A program made the translations under genes and the position numbers. 64,000 bases of DNA from CAZGMJ01 sp964526785 (GTDB taxonomy: Bacteria; Planctomycetota; Phycisphaerae; Sedimentisphaerales; Anaerobacaceae), in assembly GCA_964526785.1 (NCBI GenBank), contig CAZGMJ010000002.1:62001-126000 (forward strand), in the 5' to 3' direction. Every line of letters begins with the position of its first letter. The stretch's first letter is position 1. A model generated the notes under the pieces. That model was not told the DNA's origin. It saw only the letters and a program-made list of their open reading frames with translations, and ran no database searches. Of the stretch, positions 1-8,900 are shown one piece after another.

Positions 1-424
1 GTTCGAAGGGCGTGCGTTCATCTTTGGCAATCGATTTCTGTTCGACAACACCGGGCTGATTGTCGGTCAGCATCTCAACTGCAACAAGTGCGCCGATAAC
101 CAAGACCGCAGCCGCAGCCGCCAGCGCAGCGCCAAGGGCGATGCGGCTGCGCCACCAGGCCGGCCGCACCATCCCCCCTGTCAGTTTCTGGTGTTGTATC
201 CGGCTGAGCATCTCCTGTTCCAACTGCCGGCCTCTCTGCTTGAGCACGTCGAACGTTGAGCGAATCATATCTTCCTCTGCCCGCATTGCCTCGTATAAGC
301 TATGGCAATCCGCACAACTTTCCATATGCCGTTCCAATGGCTCGGCTGCAGCCGCTTCCAGCCCGCCCATTGCCAGGGCCGCAATTTCTTCACGTATATT
401 GTGGCATCTCATATCGTCGCTCAT
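1..424 (-). CDS. Anti-sigma factor with zinc-finger (ZAS-like) domain, C-terminus cut by window edge
   Basis: Reading the minus strand from an ATG at 424 gives 141 codons with no stop before the window edge. The start overlaps the stop of the ECF sigma gene by 4 bases (ATGA), so the two are translationally coupled. Residues about 7-40 carry a Cys followed by the HxxxCxxC signature (HMESCADC) of zinc-binding anti-sigma domains. A hydrophobic Ala/Val/Leu-rich stretch at about residues 93-113 is a single membrane segment, followed by the start of a periplasmic part. The expected role is to hold the neighbouring sigma factor at the membrane until an envelope signal releases it. The signal-sensing part lies mostly outside the window. 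Confidence 0.85.
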   Translation of the reverse strand, partial: MSDDMRCHNIREEIAALAMGGLEAAAAEPLERHMESCADCHSLYEAMRAEEDMIRSTFDVLKQRGRQLEQEMLSRIQHQKLTGGMVRPAWWRSRIALGAALAAAAAVLVIGALVAVEMLTDNQPGVVEQKSIAKDERTPFE

Positions 425-951
425 TTGGAATCCTCCGCGAGAAGTTCGTGCAATCGCAGGCGAGCACGCGACAAGCGACTCCGTACGGCGCTTTCGCTGA
501 TCCCCAGATTTCTCGCTACCGTTGCCGAACTTCGCCCGTTGATGTAATACAGCATAATCGGCTCGCGAAAAGTCTCCGGCAGTTGCGAAATTGCCCTGTA
601 CAAACGTTCGGTTCGCTTGGGATCATCGCTTTGAGCAGGGGCCGCAATACTGTCCGGCAGTTGCTCTTCCGGCACACTCCTGCGGTAATAGTCGATACAG
701 GTGCGCCTGGCGATCTGCATCAGCCACGCTCGCGCGCTGCGGCGGTTCCGCAGCGTATGGAACTTTCTGAGCGCCTTTACGAATACTTCCTGCATCAGGT
801 CCTCGCCGTCGTGGATAGTTCTTGTGTGCGCCAGGCAGAGTCCGAGAACGGCCGAAGCGTACTGATGAACGAGCGATTCCGGCGTGAGTGTGTCTGGGCC
901 GGAGCTTGCAGTCGCTGCTTCATAGCTGTTCTGTTGCTCGGTTTCGTTCAA
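421..951 (-). CDS. ECF-type RNA polymerase sigma factor (sigma-70 family)
   Basis: A 176-residue sigma factor with region 2 (LVHQYASAVLGLC through DLMQEVFVKALRKF and AWLMQIARRTCIDYYRR) and region 4 (LPETFREPIMLYYINGRSS then a helix-turn-helix, ISESAVRSRLSRAR). The start chosen is TTG at 951, because an AAAGGAG Shine-Dalgarno lies 7 bases upstream; a GTG at 972 is in frame but lies upstream of that site. It overlaps the downstream anti-sigma gene by 4 bases, the usual ECF sigma/anti-sigma pair. It probably drives its own operon plus an envelope regulon, but no target promoter could be assigned by eye. Confidence 0.92.
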   Translation of the reverse strand: MNETEQQNSYEAATASSGPDTLTPESLVHQYASAVLGLCLAHTRTIHDGEDLMQEVFVKALRKFHTLRNRRSARAWLMQIARRTCIDYYRRSVPEEQLPDSIAAPAQSDDPKRTERLYRAISQLPETFREPIMLYYINGRSSATVARNLGISESAVRSRLSRARLRLHELLAEDSK

Positions 952-1164
952 CCGACATCTCCTTTCATCCACAAAGACGCGGATGCCTCAGCATTGTCCC
1001 AACAATTGCAAATAATCCCGCGTAAATTCTACCGCCGGTGTCGATGGTTGCAAAGGAGCCTGGCCTGCCGAGGGGCTGGCGGCGATGGCGTTCGGGTGTG
1101 GAAAATACAGCAATGGGCCGGTCTCGCGTTTTTTGAGCAAAGAGCTTCTGGCTGTCCGGCACCG

Positions 1165-1941
1165 TCAGTTGGTGGGCGTGTACCCCAACTTGCCCCACAC
1201 TGCGCGCTGGACCGCGTACAGATCCTCATTGCCGGGTTGGTTGGACTCGGCGCCTTTTCTCGCGGTCTGCTGCCAATAGTCGTACTCCATCTTTGCAGCT
1301 TCCACGGTGCGGGCGTCCTTCCACTTCCAGTACTCGCTGTGTCCATCGGCAAAGGCGAAGTTTGTGCCGTCGCCGTGCCTTGCAGTGATTTGATCCCACC
1401 ATCGCTCCTGATCATACCAGATTGTCCAACTGGCCGGACTAAGGCGTCCCTCATCGAGAAATACCGCCCGCCGCTGAGGGTGCTGAATCTGCATTCTGCT
1501 CTTGACTACCTGGCCTGCCGCTCCGGGGATTGCGTCGTAGCCGTTCATTGAATCGACAATGGCGTATGTAACGATCTCCCCGCGAATGCCGGTGGGACAC
1601 TTATAGAGCTTGAGATTGGGGCAATATGTGTACAGCAGCCCTCTTTGTACGCCGTCTACGCGCTGCTCCTCCGTTGCGCCGCGTCCCGGCCAGTACACCC
1701 AGCATGTTCCGTCCTTGTTATAGGCGCTGCCGGTACTGGTGTTGCCGTTGACGATTTTGCTGTCGTTGTCATCGGCATAGAGGTTCCAGGCCAGCGCCAT
1801 CTGTTTGACGTTGTTCAGACATGCCGCTCGTTTGCCCTGCTCTCTCGCTCGATTCAGGGCGGGCATCAGGACCGCCATAAGCACTGCAATAATGGCGATT
1901 ACGACCAGAAGTTCGATCAGCGTAAAAGCTCGTCGATACAT
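1165..1941 (-). CDS. Prepilin-like protein with N-terminal methylation motif and H-x9-DG motif
   Basis: 258 residues from the ATG at 1941, which has a GGAGGT Shine-Dalgarno 6 bases upstream; a longer in-frame reading to 1986 lacks one. The N-terminus RRAFTLIELLVVIAII is a type IV prepilin cleavage/methylation segment (cleavage before F, Glu at mature position 5) and doubles as the membrane helix. Near the C-terminus HGDGTNFAFADG fits the H-x9-DG motif common in the large planctomycete family of pseudopilin-like proteins. These are thought to be processed by a prepilin peptidase and assembled or displayed at the envelope; the exact role is unknown. It is divergent from the glycosyltransferase and lies downstream of no obvious operon partner. 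Confidence 0.88.
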   Translation of the reverse strand: MYRRAFTLIELLVVIAIIAVLMAVLMPALNRAREQGKRAACLNNVKQMALAWNLYADDNDSKIVNGNTSTGSAYNKDGTCWVYWPGRGATEEQRVDGVQRGLLYTYCPNLKLYKCPTGIRGEIVTYAIVDSMNGYDAIPGAAGQVVKSRMQIQHPQRRAVFLDEGRLSPASWTIWYDQERWWDQITARHGDGTNFAFADGHSEYWKWKDARTVEAAKMEYDYWQQTARKGAESNQPGNEDLYAVQRAVWGKLGYTPTN

Positions 1942-2398
1942 CGTCCGACCTCCCTTGACAGCTATCGATATGGACTTGCCGGGCATCTGGGAAATCCATC
2001 AGATACGATCCAATTGTATTGTAACGCGGGAAGCGGAAGTTGCACAGTGAAAAGCGAATTGCGGTTGATTGATCTACAGTTGGAGAATAAGGCCAGACAC
2101 ATTGGACTCTCCCACGCGGCGTTCCACCCGTGCGCTTTCCCCATATCCGAGGTCTATCCGCACGCTCTTGTCTGTTCACTTCGCGCCACGCATCGCCGGG
2201 CAATGAGCAGCAAGCCTGCTGGAACTGAAGAATCAGCAGTGGCAACTTCGCTTGGGCATTGTGAGAACGGGCGGAGTGCGGTATTCTCTGTTTCCGGCCG
2301 AATCACGTATTATTTGGCGACCGAATGCATCGAGACTCCGAAATAACAGGTATGCTGACGAAACTGTCGGTGAGACCGCTTGGTTCAACGTTTCAACG
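1942..2398. other. Intergenic region between divergent genes, no gene recognised
   Basis: 457 bases between the prepilin-like gene (leftward) and the glycosyltransferase (rightward). It presumably holds both promoters. On the minus strand a TACAAT box near 2019-2024 could serve the prepilin-like gene but has no convincing -35 partner. Short open frames here show no signal peptide, domain or ribosome binding site. No hairpin with a T-run was seen. Confidence 0.4.
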
Positions 2399-3571
2399 AT
2401 GAGGATTGTTCACATCATAACCCGGTTGATTCTGGGCGGCGCACAGGAAAACACGCTGATCACCTGCCGACTGCTGGCCGAGCGCGGCCACGAGGTTAGT
2501 TTGATCACGGGTCCCGCCATTGGCCCCGAAGGCGATTTGTTCGGCCAGACGAAACATGCAGGCTATGACGTGATTGTAGTTGATAAACTGCGCCGGGCGA
2601 TCAATCCTCTGCACGATATTCCCGCGTACTTCGCCCTCAAGCATCGTCTCAGGCAAATCCAGCCCGACGTCGTGCACACGCATTCAGCCAAGGCCGGCAT
2701 ACTCGGCAGAATGGCCGCTCACAGGCTTAAGGGGAAATGGATGTACGATCGTCCGGCTGTTGTCCATGGCATCCATGGACTGGCCTTTCATCCGTATCAG
2801 AACCCCTGGCTTAACAGGGCGTACATCACGGCGGAGAAATATGCTGCGACTAAGACCGATTACTTTGTCAGCGTCGCCGACGCCATGACCGAGCAGTCGA
2901 AAGCGGCGGGTATCGGTTTGGACAAGCCCTACGTTACCGCGTATTCGGCCATTGATGAGGAGGCATTTATCAGGCCAATTCCGCAGGAACAGATAGCGGA
3001 CTTCCGCCGTAAGCATAGAATCCCGAACGACGCCGTCGTGCTGGTCACGGTCGCCCGTTTGTTCATGCTCAAAGGCCACGATTACATTATCGAGTCGGCC
3101 GGAACTTTGGCCAAACGGTTCGACAACGTCGTCTGGCTGTTCGTCGGCGACGGCAACCTAACCGACCACTACAAGAAGCAACTACGTGAATGGGGGCTCT
3201 CGGAACGTTTTAGATTTGCGGGCCTGATGCCTCCAGAGAAGATACCGCTGGCGATTCAGGCTTCGGACATCCTCGTCCATTGCTCGCTTCGGGAGGGTCT
3301 GGCGCGAACACTTCCCCAGGCAATGCTCTGTGCGCGGCCGGCAATCTCGTTCGATGTGGACGGTGCCCGTGAAGTCGTAAACGACAGCACCGGACGGTTG
3401 ATCGAGCCGAAAAACGTTGGACAACTCGTGGAGGCCTGCGGCGAGTTGATTTCCGACAAAGATCTCCGCGAGACACTCGGCAGGCAGGGCCTCGATTCAG
3501 TCAGAGACAAGTTCGCACCTGAGACCATGGTAGATACCATAGAGCGTGTGTACGAACAATTGCTGAACTGA
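2399..3571 (+). CDS. Glycosyltransferase family 4 (GT-B fold)
   Basis: 390 residues starting at the ATG encoding MRIVHIITRLILGGAQENT, the typical GT4 N-terminus; the frame stays open further upstream but that part is not family-like. The N-terminal Rossmann domain is followed by a C-terminal Glycos_transf_1 domain (VTVARLFMLKGHDYIIES, VGDGNLTDHYKKQ, then the sugar-nucleotide site SLREGLARTLPQAM). The first Glu of the usual E-x7-E pair is present and the second is Gln. It should transfer a sugar from a nucleotide donor to a surface glycan or lipid carrier in the cytoplasm. It stands alone, without polymerase or flippase genes nearby, so the product cannot be named. No clear ribosome binding site was seen. 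Confidence 0.88.
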   Translation: MRIVHIITRLILGGAQENTLITCRLLAERGHEVSLITGPAIGPEGDLFGQTKHAGYDVIVVDKLRRAINPLHDIPAYFALKHRLRQIQPDVVHTHSAKAGILGRMAAHRLKGKWMYDRPAVVHGIHGLAFHPYQNPWLNRAYITAEKYAATKTDYFVSVADAMTEQSKAAGIGLDKPYVTAYSAIDEEAFIRPIPQEQIADFRRKHRIPNDAVVLVTVARLFMLKGHDYIIESAGTLAKRFDNVVWLFVGDGNLTDHYKKQLREWGLSERFRFAGLMPPEKIPLAIQASDILVHCSLREGLARTLPQAMLCARPAISFDVDGAREVVNDSTGRLIEPKNVGQLVEACGELISDKDLRETLGRQGLDSVRDKFAPETMVDTIERVYEQLLN

Positions 3572-3650
3572 CGCAGGTCGACAGAACTCCCTGCAGAACC
3601 CCTCCCAGTGGGCCCACCATCACGGATTGCCGAATGCGGTGGAAACAGCT

Positions 3651-3678
3651 TTGTCTCAGATGTGCAAGATGGTATAAT
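3651..3678 (+). promoter_or_regulatory. Putative sigma70 promoter with extended -10
   Basis: TTGTCT at 3651-3656, a 16-base spacer and TATAAT at 3673-3678, with TG one base before the -10 (extended -10). It lies about 120 bases upstream of the chosen start of the YWTD-propeller gene, in the right orientation. The -35 is only half-consensus; the perfect extended -10 carries most of the weight. Confidence 0.5.
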
Positions 3679-3801
3679 GTGCGTACAGGAAGTTGATCGA
3701 TAGAAGATTTCAGGCCGCACAAGGAATGCCGCGTTTTCCCTTTTCTATCCGAAGACGCGTTTGTCGTGTGCATGTGCCTGGCCAGCTTCAAGGGTGCAGT
3801 T

Positions 3802-5370
3802 GTGAACAAGGTAATCCGGTTCGGCGTGATGTTTGCTCTGGGCATCTGGACGGCCCCGTTCGGACTGCGCGCCGAGTTGGTGGTCACCGAGATCATGAGC
3901 CAGAGTTCGCACAATGGAGCCACCGACTGCGACTGGTGGGAACTGACCAATACCGGCCCGGTCGCGGTAAATCTGCAAGGCTATTCGTGGGATGATAATG
4001 ACCCGATCGTGGGGCAGAATGCCTTCGAGAGCATTGTGGTAGAGCCCGGCCAATCCGCCATCTTCCGCGATTATGTGGACACGTCCGACGGTGCGTGGCG
4101 GCGAGACTGGGATCTGGCCGACGACGTAGCTGTATACGATCCAGACTCTTTTGGCGGGACGTTTTCTGCACTGGGAAGCCAGGATGGCATCTATGTATTT
4201 GACACGGCCGGCCGAATCGTCGCTTCGGCCTCCTACGTCGAACGAATTCGTGGCTATTCCAATGCATGGGATACCGCAGGAAAGTATCTTGGCGTGAGTC
4301 TCAATGGCCTTTACGGGGCGTATCGGTCCGAGAACTCCGACCCTGACGTGGCCTCGCCGGGCTACGCCGAACCGGGCGCGATCGACAGGCCCAAGCGCTG
4401 GATCTACTGGAGTGACAAGAATGCGGTGAAGATCCAGCGTGGCAATCGGGATGGCGGACAAATAGAGGATGTCCTGACAATCGCCGACGGACTGGTCGAG
4501 CCGCGAGGACTTGCCATCGATCTGCCGAAGGAGAAAATGTACTGGGCCGACGGCGTTCGAGGCACGATCCAGCGGGCTGATCTCGACGGTACAGATATGG
4601 AGGGCCTCGCAACCGGCCTGCTCTTTCCGACCGATATTGCTCTCGACCTGAAGAACCGTCTGATCTACTTCTCCGACACGGGCGTATCGAAGATACGGCG
4701 CATGCGGATGGATGGTAGCGGGCCTATTGAAGACGTGGTCAACGGTGCGGGCCAACCGTACTATCTCGAAATCGACCTGATAGACAATCGTCTTTACTGG
4801 GGCGATTTTGAGAACACGTACATTCGGCGGATGCGCCTTGATGGCAATGGCATGGTCGAAGATTTCGTCACCGGCCTAGTTCATGTTCGCGACATCGTCG
4901 TGGATCACGAAGACGACATGCTGTACTGGGGTGACCGGGGCAGCCACAGCATCCAGCGAACGAGTCTGGACGGAACGGGAGTTATCGAGACGCTCTACGG
5001 CTTCTACGATGGGTTGGATCGGCCACACGGGCTGGCACTCGACGCTCAGGATCGTAAGCTGTACTGGACCGACACCACCACCAACGCGGTCTATCGTGGC
5101 GCGCTCGATGGATCAGCGCCGCTGCAAAGCATTGCTACGGGCCTGGACGGTCCGTGGAGCATTGGTCTGATTCTGCCGAAACCCGATTCCGACCGCGACG
5201 GAGATGTGGATTTGGCGGACTTCGCTCGTTTCGCATCCGAATGGCTCACTGAGGGCTGCGATTTCTGTACCGGTGCCGACTATACGAATGATAGACGTGT
5301 CGGTCCTCGCGATTTGCAAGTCTTTTCCGAGCAGTGGCTGAGTGGCCCAATGTCTGCGGCGCCACATTGA
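3802..5370 (+). CDS. Exported protein with lamin-tail-like domain, YWTD beta-propeller and dockerin-like tail
   Basis: 522 residues from a GTG at 3802, chosen because AAGGG sits 7 bases upstream and the result is a clean Sec signal peptide ending FGLRA/EL; ATG codons at 3766 and 3772 are in frame but have no ribosome site. After the signal comes a lamin-tail-domain-like beta-sandwich (LVVTEIMSQSS, WWELTNTGPVAVNLQGYSWDD). Residues about 190-450 hold LDL-receptor class B repeats (WIYWSDKNAVKIQR, KMYWADGVRGTIQRADLDG, RLYWGDFENTYIRRMRLDG, KLYWTDTTTNAVYRGALDG) forming a six-bladed propeller. The C-terminus (DSDRDGDVDLADFARFASEW) is a dockerin-like calcium loop. It is probably a surface or periplasmic binding protein; the ligand is unknown. 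Confidence 0.85.
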   Translation: MNKVIRFGVMFALGIWTAPFGLRAELVVTEIMSQSSHNGATDCDWWELTNTGPVAVNLQGYSWDDNDPIVGQNAFESIVVEPGQSAIFRDYVDTSDGAWRRDWDLADDVAVYDPDSFGGTFSALGSQDGIYVFDTAGRIVASASYVERIRGYSNAWDTAGKYLGVSLNGLYGAYRSENSDPDVASPGYAEPGAIDRPKRWIYWSDKNAVKIQRGNRDGGQIEDVLTIADGLVEPRGLAIDLPKEKMYWADGVRGTIQRADLDGTDMEGLATGLLFPTDIALDLKNRLIYFSDTGVSKIRRMRMDGSGPIEDVVNGAGQPYYLEIDLIDNRLYWGDFENTYIRRMRLDGNGMVEDFVTGLVHVRDIVVDHEDDMLYWGDRGSHSIQRTSLDGTGVIETLYGFYDGLDRPHGLALDAQDRKLYWTDTTTNAVYRGALDGSAPLQSIATGLDGPWSIGLILPKPDSDRDGDVDLADFARFASEWLTEGCDFCTGADYTNDRRVGPRDLQVFSEQWLSGPMSAAPH

Positions 5371-5906
5371 TGGACCTATACTTATCCGTCGTGCACGCGC
5401 CTCACAGCGACTTACCCCCGGGATTGTATAGGGATTTGCTGCCCGGAATGAAGAATTAAGCAGTCAAATTGCTTTGAGGCATAATGGCGGAGGAAGCACA
5501 TAACTCTTGCCAAGCAATAGGCTTGCTGCTCGTGACAGGTCGGATTGGTGGAATATTTCCCGACTTTGCCGGTTTTTGTCTTGAGTCTACTATAGATATA
5601 GTACATACTGCATATGTAGTAGGTTAGGGTCCGCTCAGTCAAATGCTGACTTGCAGAACAGTGCGGTCCTGTCGGTTAGTAAAGTCGCTGGCAGCGCAAC
5701 GATGGTGAGGATCTGTAGGGTAATGGAATGATTGCCTGGATTGTTTTTACACACGTTTTACATGCGGTTCTACTGATTCATGCCTATAATCGAGTCAGGA
5801 CGGCGCAGGTTCGCAGCGTACCCCTGGTTGCTTTTGTGCTTGCGTTGGTTCGAGCCATACGGCATAATGGTTGTGTATTATTCTCGGGGGGCTCTGAGAG
5901 GAAAAG
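5371..5906. other. Long intergenic region upstream of the beta-helix giant
   Basis: 536 bases with relatively low GC in the middle (around 5570-5625). Small open frames exist on both strands but have no ribosome site or recognisable product. The region presumably carries the promoter and leader of the 1649-residue protein. A TTGAGT at 5581 followed by AT-rich sequence is a possible promoter, but spacing to a -10 is poor. A short stem (CAAGC/GCTTG near 5510-5527) has no T-run. Nothing else was seen. Confidence 0.4.
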
Positions 5907-8900
5907 ATGATGAGGAAGAAAAGCATTGCGAGCGTTATCGTACTGGGACTCGTTCTGCCCTGTTGGGGGGCTACCATTACGGTAGATGACGATGGCCCGG
6001 CGGACTTCAACAACATACAGGCGGCGGTGGACGCAGCCCAGCCGAGCGATACAGTTCTTGTTGCTGATGGTGTCTACACGGGCGAAGGTAACCGCGATAT
6101 CCGGTACAACGGCAAAGCCATCACCGTCAAGAGCGCCAACGGCCCGGCTTCCTGCGTGATCGACTGCGAAGACCAGTATCAGGCCTTCTATTTCTCACAG
6201 AGCGAAAGTTCCGCGGCCGTGCTGGAAGGCTTCACCATCACAGGAGGCAATCAGTCTTATGGCGGGGCGATACGCTGTGGAAACAACGCCTCTCCAACGA
6301 TCAACAATTGTATCATGAAAGAGAACTACTCCGGCTATGCCGGAGGTGCTCTGTACTGTGAAAACAATGCCGGTCCTTTACTGAGTGGATGTCGGCTCAT
6401 AGACAATCATGGGCATTACGGCGGAGCGGTCTATTGCGGAAGTTATTCAAGCCCGGTCTTTGTCGATTGCATCATCCAGGGCAACTCGGCCGAATGGCGG
6501 GGAGGCGCCCTGTATTGCGAGAACAGTTCCTTTTGTACGATGGACCGCTGCACGATCGAGGGCAACTCCGCCCAAAACGATGGAGGAGCGGTATCGACGT
6601 CGAGCGACTGTTCACTCACTGTTTCGAACTGCTCGATCCAGAACAATCTGGCCGGTGACGAAGGCGGTGCGCTTTATCTCTATCGTTGTGCGGCAACCAT
6701 TACCAATACCGTATTCAGCGGCAACCGCGCGGAAGATCGAGCCGGAGCCGTCTACAGTTATTATGGCCCGGTAATCCTCGTTAACTGCACGTTTGTCGCC
6801 AATGAGGCCGGCTATCGGGGCGGGGGCGTGTACTGCCGATATGATCCGCCACCGATCATAGCCAACTGTATCTTTGTAAACAACACTGAACACGCTGTTT
6901 ACAGAAGCTATTCCAACGACTATCCGATCGTGACGCACTGCCTCTTTCACGCCAATCCACAAGGAGACTACTTCGACGACTTGTACTACGAAAGCCATAC
7001 GGGAAGTGTCCAGATCAACAGCCTGCCGAACGCGTCCAACAATCTCAGCGGCGACCCATTCTTCGCGTTTTCTCATGATTACCATATCACCGCGGACTCC
7101 CTTTGCATTGATCGGGGAACGAATAATCCGCCCGCCGAGTTGCCCCAGACGGATAAGGACGGCAACCCGCGCCGGCTCGGAGGTTCACCCGCCGCATTCG
7201 AGACTGTCGACATAGGCGCATACGAATATAACTACGACGCACCGTCTATTGCTGTCTCCGCTCAGGACATGGAATTCATTCGAGAGCCGAATGGTACCGA
7301 GCCCGCCGATCAAATCCTGCATATTCGCAACTGCGGCGGTGGACAGTTGAACTGGCAACTGAGCGAAGATTGCGACTGGCTCAGCGTCGATCCCAATGCG
7401 GGTTCCGCCCACATCCAACCCGGCCAATCAACCGTACGGGTCGATACAGCAGACCTGCCGCGTGGCATTTACCGCTGTGACCTGACCGTTGCCGATCCCA
7501 ATGCAGTCAACAGCCCGCGCAACGTACGGGTAACTCTGCGAATCAAGGGCAGGCTTCATGTCCCCGCCGACTACGCGACCATTTCGCTGGCCGTGGAGGA
7601 CGCGATGGATGGCGAGACGATCGAAGTTCAGGCAGGAACGTACCCGGAACGCGTCGAACTTGACAAGTCGCTGCTGCTCGTCGGCGTCGGCCAACCTGTA
7701 ATCGACGTTAATGATATCGGAGGGGATGCCGTCCGTATCGTGGCTGACGACTGTACCCTTGATGGCTTTGAGCTTATCAGCGGGAACATGGGGCTGGATG
7801 TGCGGTCTATGGGTAACGTGATACGCAACAACACGATACTGGCCAATCGTAACGGCGTTCGACTGTACAACGATTCGAGTCTGAACCTGCTTGCAAACAA
7901 CGTCATTGCTGATTGCGAGGAGACCGGTCTGCATATACGATACAGCGCGAACAATACACTCAGAGACAACCATATCAGTGGCTGCGCCGTGAATTTCCAC
8001 ATTGAGGCCAATTCGCTGGAGCAGTATACGCAAGACATTGATATCTCCAATACCGTCGACGAAAAGCCCATCTATTATGTTGTCGGCATGGATGATGTAT
8101 TCATAGGCGAGCAGAGCAATGCAGGCTGTGTAGTGGCGGTGGACTGTACCGACATCATAATCGAGGGAATCGAAGTATCCGGCAATGCGTACGGCGTACT
8201 GTTTGCATACACACAGTATTCTGTGGTCGAGGACGCCGTTATTAGTGACAACAGCGTTGCAGGCGTTCGCCTGCATCATTCTCCCTATAATGGAATCAGC
8301 AATAACACGATCTCCGGCAATGACTGGGGTGTTCTGCTGGATGCATCAGCCGAGACATTCATGCGAGGCAATGTCCTCGCGCAGAACAGCTATGGCGTCA
8401 ATTGCACAGGCACTGAGGAGGATTACGTTCAGGACATCGATACGTCCAACGTAATCAACAGCAAACCCGTGTACTATCTCGTCGACGCAGTGGAGGCCGT
8501 AGTTGATGCGAATAGCGGGGCGGCGTGCGTCTTCGCGGTCAATTGCAGAGACCTTACTATTTCCGACCTTGAGCTTAGCGGCAACGGCTCGGGAATAACT
8601 CTTGTCAATACGACGCACTCGGTGATCGACAATGTGATCTGTAAGCGCAATAACACTGCCGGGATATATTTATTCCATGCCGAGCACAACACCGTAAATC
8701 AAAGCGCTCTCACAGAGAATCCCGTCGGCCTCCAAATCGAATACTCAAACCATACTACTTGTAATGCCAATACGGTCTATGCTAACGACCAGGGCATAAA
8801 CCTCCGCTACAGCAACGCGAATATACTCCAGTGTATTGTCCGCGGCAACGCTCCTCAGGGTGGGATTTATGTTTACGGATATGACCGAACGGTCATGATT

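Noticed and set aside
256..1551. A 431-codon plus-strand open frame
   Set aside because: It lies antisense to the ECF sigma and prepilin-like genes, has no ribosome site, and its translation has no domain or even hydrophobic pattern.
3745..4755. A 336-codon minus-strand open frame
   Set aside because: It is antisense to the YWTD propeller and has no family features.
5728..5910. A small plus-strand open frame in the leader of the beta-helix gene
   Set aside because: It has no ribosome site, is mostly leader sequence and overlaps the start of the real gene.
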